The notes beneath the pieces are model-generated. The model was not told where the DNA came from. It made no database searches and worked only from the letters and a program-made list of their open reading frames with translations. The translations under genes and the position numbers were made by a program. A stretch of DNA of 64,000 nucleotides, from contig OY998180.1 of assembly GCA_963921935.1 (NCBI GenBank), forward strand, positions 109,498,183-109,562,182. The letters are read 5' to 3'. This stretch comes from Galeruca laticollis. Taxonomy: Eukaryota; Arthropoda; Insecta; Coleoptera; Chrysomelidae. Of this stretch, positions 60,152 to 64,000 are shown piece by piece. Numbering within the stretch: the stretch's first letter is position 1; every line of letters starts with the position of its first letter.

Positions 60152-61099
60152 ATAATTTTTATTACAGTGGAAACTCGATTATATGGAAGCAAATATGTCA
60201 TCTCTTAATAAACATTGATTTTTGTTAATAAATTTAATTTGTTTTTGTTAATAATTACCTAGCAATATGTATGTACATACAAAAACCAATTTTCTTCATT
60301 CATTCAATTATAGGCATGCCCAACGACAACAATTAGTCAGGTTAATCGAGTATCTACTATGTTTACTTTGTAAAAGTGCATAAATGAAATTTGTGAACGT
60401 ATTGTTATTTTGTATATGCATTGATTCAGTTTTTTTTGTTTAAATAAAGATAATTATAGTAATTTCAGTATGCAGTCATTTATTCCATTCATGAATGTAC
60501 ATATTACCATATAAACACTGTAAGTAGTAGCACCTTATATAATAATAAAAATCCAAAAGAGTGTTTACAAGTCAATTTTAGCAATTAACATTAGCCTTAA
60601 TCATTGCTGTCACTTAATTAGTTTAATTTTCAGTTGCGGTAAATCAACAACATTTCAAAACTTAATTTCACCAGTCATTCAATTGATATATTTTCTCCTA
60701 TTCTTCACATCTGCTTCATTTCCAGCTCTTATTATGTCCATCCCACTTTTCTTCGGCTTGCGACTTTTCACCTATATACTCCCTACTTTTGTTACTCTTT
60801 CTACTATGTTGTAATTTTTTAATGTGCGAACCAGCTTTTTATCGGTGCTCTTAATGATTCGATCGACAATATAAATTATTTGTATTAATTCTGATATTCA
60901 TATCTCTTGTAACCCTGAGGGTCGTTAAGGACCTATTTACGGATTACTGACGAAAGTAAATTTGAGGGAGATTTCACCCCTCTATCTGATTGCTTATTTG
61001 GTTATGCCTAGTGACTGTCACCACAAAAAAAAGATTATGAATTAAGATTAACAAGAATTGAATAGATGAGGCTTTTACCTGATAAAGATCCATACTGAA
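60152..61099. other. LSM10 3' flank, no further gene
   Basis: 3' UTR and intergenic sequence. A reverse-strand stretch at about 60720-60870 (KKLVRTLKNYNIVERVTKVG) looks weakly coding but ends in stops and is not recognised. Confidence 0.4.
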
Positions 61100-61994
61100 C
61101 GTTGAAATGAAACAATATATTTTGTTTAAATCTTCATTTATTTGAACTAATGTTCAATTTAGACTTGTTGACGCGTTTCACGAACACAGTAGCTTTTTTA
61201 AAACGAATGAAGGTATAATGTAAAAATGTTTTAATATATACAGTGCATAAATACAGAATTCTATTTACTAACGTTAACAATGATATTGAAAGAAATTACC
61301 TGGAAATTCATTGAGTACAAACATTCCTAAGCTATCTTCTAGGCAAAAAGGTTTAATAAAGGAGACTGATTGATATCTATTTGGTCGTTAGGAAGATTAC
61401 CTGAATATTTATTTTTGTTAATCTCGAGGGCCTATAATAAATTTAAGCTAAAGGATTTACCGACTACATCGAGAATTTCAAAATTTGGGTCGAAAATGTG
61501 TTGGTTTTCTAATAAATGATTTGAATAGTTAGAAACTAATTTTTTGTTGTCATAGCTACGTTTGTGTTCCGCAATTCTAGTTTTAAAATTTCTAAAAGTT
61601 CTACCGATATAAATTTTATCACAGTTGTTATCACATTTTAATTTATAATTTGGATAAATTGTAATCAGTTTTAAAGGAAATATTCATGCCTAAAGTTTCT
61701 GAAAATGATTTAGTTTTTAAGGATGGTGTTCCAAAGTATGTTAAGCTTTTAAATTATCTATTATTATTTTTAGCTGAAGGGAATACTTGTTCTAAAGTCT
61801 GTTTTTTATCTTTTTATTTATGATAATGTCAATTAAATTTGGATCGTAATTATTATTAACTGCCATTTTTAAATTCCTTCGGTCTAAGCTATTTTTCCGA
61901 AAGAGCTTGAAGCCCCACCTCGGTTTACAATACGGGGTTTTATTTTTAGAAAAGGTTAGAGTGTTTTTAAATGAAAAACCTGAGTTTAACTAAT

Positions 61995-61996
<2 letters not shown>
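61100..61996 (-). mobile_element. Penelope-like element remnant ending at (TA)n
   Basis: Reverse-strand coding of the RT end and GIY-YIG endonuclease, then a tail containing GAAACGCGTC (about 61170), the 3' half of a hammerhead-like site. The coding sequence starts at the TA repeat at 61997, so the copy is truncated there, like the copy at 19118-20296. The 3' boundary near 61100 is approximate. Confidence 0.7.
61339..61990 (-). pseudogene. Penelope-like RT tail and GIY-YIG endonuclease
   Basis: From the right: a block with SKNKTPYC, RRNLKMAVNNNYDPNLID typical of the region just after Penelope RT, then frameshifted sequence. Next comes the endonuclease YKLKCDNNCDKIYIGRTFRNFK, with TRIAEHKRSYDNKK, NHLLENQHIFDPNFEILD and a C-terminal EINKNKYSGNLPNDQ. 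A TAG lies near 61434 and a final TAG at 61339. It differs strongly from the copy at 20003-20299, so at least two Penelope-like families occur. Non-functional. Confidence 0.75.

Positions 61997-62043
<47 letters not shown>
61997..62043. repeat. (TA)n microsatellite
   Basis: TA run truncating the Penelope-like coding sequence. Confidence 0.97.
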
Positions 62044-62046
<3 letters not shown>

Positions 62047-64000
62047 TCCTTTATAAGATAGTCAGAATTTTATAGTCAACAAACAAAGAAAATAAGCAAA
62101 AACAAATTAATGAAAATATAGAAGGTTTACAATTAGCCCATTTCTCTAATTGGCGCAAAAAGAATCAACTGAAAAAACAAATCGCTAAAGTTACAATCCC
62201 CTTAGTTTTTAGTAAAATTATAAACAATGTGAAATTTATGAGAGAACTTGAGACAACACTTTAAAATGGAATTTTGTTTTTTATTAATAACCAACCAAAA
62301 AAAGTTATATTTTCAGCCTATACGGCCGTAATCTAATGGAATTAGTCCACACGGTTACAGTGAAATTTTGTCCACAATATCATGAACTACTGAGGATTAG
62401 TTTCTCCCTCTATTAAAAAAAGTATGTATCCGCTAAATGTCACTGTATACGTGTTTAAAATAACATGGAATGATTTAAACTGCCTGGGATTATTTGATCA
62501 AATAAAAAAAGATTAGTAATAACAAAAAAATATATAAAATAAAAAACAGTTTCTTGTGAAGCTGTGACAAACTATCGCCTCTTACTGGCCCTCTTGATCT
62601 GTAGATCAGTTAATGACCTTTTATGATTTTCGGCGGCAATATTTTGTAATACTTCCCTAAATACTACCCTGACAAATCTGATTAGTAGTTTAGATGTAGT
62701 CGATAGCGAGAAGCAATGTACCGACAGGTTACTAGTTTGTACAATATGACAACTCTCAGTCAATCTCTATATGCCCTGATTCTGCATGTACACCCCTCAA
62801 AACTGGTTAGTCTGTTAAATAAACTTTCAAATTACTCACCGGAGACGAATCTCTTCTCCTCAGACGTGGAGGCCCAAAATATATGCACACAACAAACAAA
62901 AAAAAATATTACTTATTTAGTGATTTTAGTAATATTCACGAAAACTACCCGAGGTGTTCAAATCGCCGCGCCGGCTGAACAAGCTCTGCCCTCTTTCAAT
63001 TTCTTTCATTCCCCTCTTCATTAAATTTTTCACTTACCTGTCGACTAAACTCCATATGTGGGTCGCTGAATTTGCGATTTCATACATGAGTTAATGTATT
63101 TCCCAATTTTTTGTTTTAAATTATGCTTCTAAAATACAATTGAAGTAGCTTACGCTATAACTTCCGATAACCTAGTTTTACGAGATTATAAACATTTTTT
63201 GTTTAATATAATTTCGTAACGAACTAGCTGAGGATATATTATTCCATTTTTTATATGATACCGGTTGTCCCAATTCCAATGATTATTATTATATTAATAA
63301 TTATAATTTATTTATACCCATCATTACACTCTATTATTGTATGCATATTTGCTCCGTCCCTATTTTCCTACAAATTCAATTTAAAATTATACTATCATTG
63401 GCCAAGAAATGGAGTGACTTATTATCATTTGGTGTTTTAAATTATAATAATGAATAGAAACACAGTTACCAGTATAGAACGACTTATTTTTTAAATAGCC
63501 ATTGAATAAAGTTTTAAAATTCATTCCCGTTAAATATTCGCGCTACCATAACCGGAGGAGATATTTTTTTTAATTTTCCCTTACACAGTCGCGGTCCCCT
63601 CTGGCAACGGCGTCTATTGTAATATACACGTGATAGCGACGTGAGTGATTCCCATTAAGATTTTTTGTGCTGTTTTTTGCTGGAAAACCACGTTCTCCTA
63701 TAGAAACATGGGTGAATGAATTTAATTTAGATAGATCTAGATGTTCATCTCACACAAGCTGTATCTTTATCGATTGTTTCCAGTCATTTTTATAAAATTT
63801 GTTTGGTTTTGTAGTAAAATAGGGAAATTCAAACTTTATCAATGACGCATCGGAGTTGAAACTTCGGACTGCAAACCAATTTTCATAAACAACACCTTCG
63901 GCCATTTCATTAATCGCTACATTGGATTAGTTAGTGTATTATTTAAATTTGTGTTTTCTTGCTTTTTCTGTTTTTTGTATGTTATTATGATTTAGTGTTT
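62044..64000. other. No gene confirmed
   Basis: A reverse-strand GTGAGTAATTTG near 62840 follows a short open stretch (STSEEKRFVSG) and could be a splice donor of a host exon, but nothing else supports it. GC-richer sequence at 63580-63720 (TCGCGGTCCCCTCTGGCAAC) could be a promoter or first exon. Otherwise AT-rich with chance frames. Confidence 0.35.

Noticed and set aside
61150..61200. Complete hammerhead at the tail of the 61-kb Penelope-like copy
   Set aside because: GAAACGCGTC is present but no CUGAUGA strand or clear stem II could be found.
62572..62763. Reverse-strand frame resembling a small basic protein
   Set aside because: 63 codons with no recognised motif, splice support or neighbours.

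Overview
The window looks like draft-assembly DNA from an arthropod, most likely an insect. It is very AT-rich, host genes have short canonical GT-AG introns, and the mobile-element mix (I-clade and R1-like LINEs, piggyBac, P element with THAP domain, Ty3/gypsy with env, Penelope-like elements) is typical of insects. There is one 200-base N gap (53141-53340). No bacterial gene organisation, CRISPR array, rRNA or convincing tRNA was seen. The species cannot be named from the sequence.

Only two host protein genes are supported. One is a two-exon gene at 59685-60151 (+) encoding an LSm10-like protein, the U7 snRNP Sm-ring subunit used in histone pre-mRNA 3' processing. The other is a single internal exon at 3923-4570 (-) of an endocytic-adaptor-like protein with DPF repeats and polyproline motifs, possibly Disabled. 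Almost everything else is mobile DNA, much of it nested.

Layout. 1-1713: 3' end of an I-clade retrotransposon inserted into a decayed insect repeat gene (1714-3285). 4967-7929: piggyBac element with recognisable ends and TTAA flanks. 8339-9367: inverted array of ~349-bp units carrying hammerhead-ribozyme motifs, bounded by TA repeats. 10237-10661: fold-back element. 10724-18719: P element split by an almost full-length I-clade element (11650-16908) with an 11-bp target duplication. 19042-20367: Penelope-like endonuclease fragment between TA microsatellites, itself hit by a TIR element. 22753-23924: inverted repeat between TA microsatellites. 24241-29084: RNase H-bearing LINE with a 12-bp target duplication. 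29205-31485: I-clade copy partly flipped at TA repeats. 33292-33990: decayed tyrosine-recombinase-like gene. 35469-41987: old env-bearing gypsy element. 41988-43456: second hammerhead array (351-bp units). 43457-45250: another I-clade copy. 45697-51652: short TIR element split by a very young gypsy element (46008-51291, LTRs identical by eye). 52296-52922: internally deleted R1-like LINE. 53341-59402: ~6-kb near-perfect palindrome abutting the N gap. 59685-60151: LSM10. 61100-61996: Penelope-like remnant ending in a TA repeat.

The most interesting pattern is the repeated linkage of hammerhead-type ribozyme motifs, inverted-repeat modules and (TA)n microsatellites (8.3-9.4, 41.9-43.5 and 55.9-56.8 kb), alongside two Penelope-like endonuclease remnants that also abut (TA)n. 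Paired substitutions in stem I of the two array families argue that the ribozyme fold has been under selection. All reading was by eye; no alignment or database search was run.
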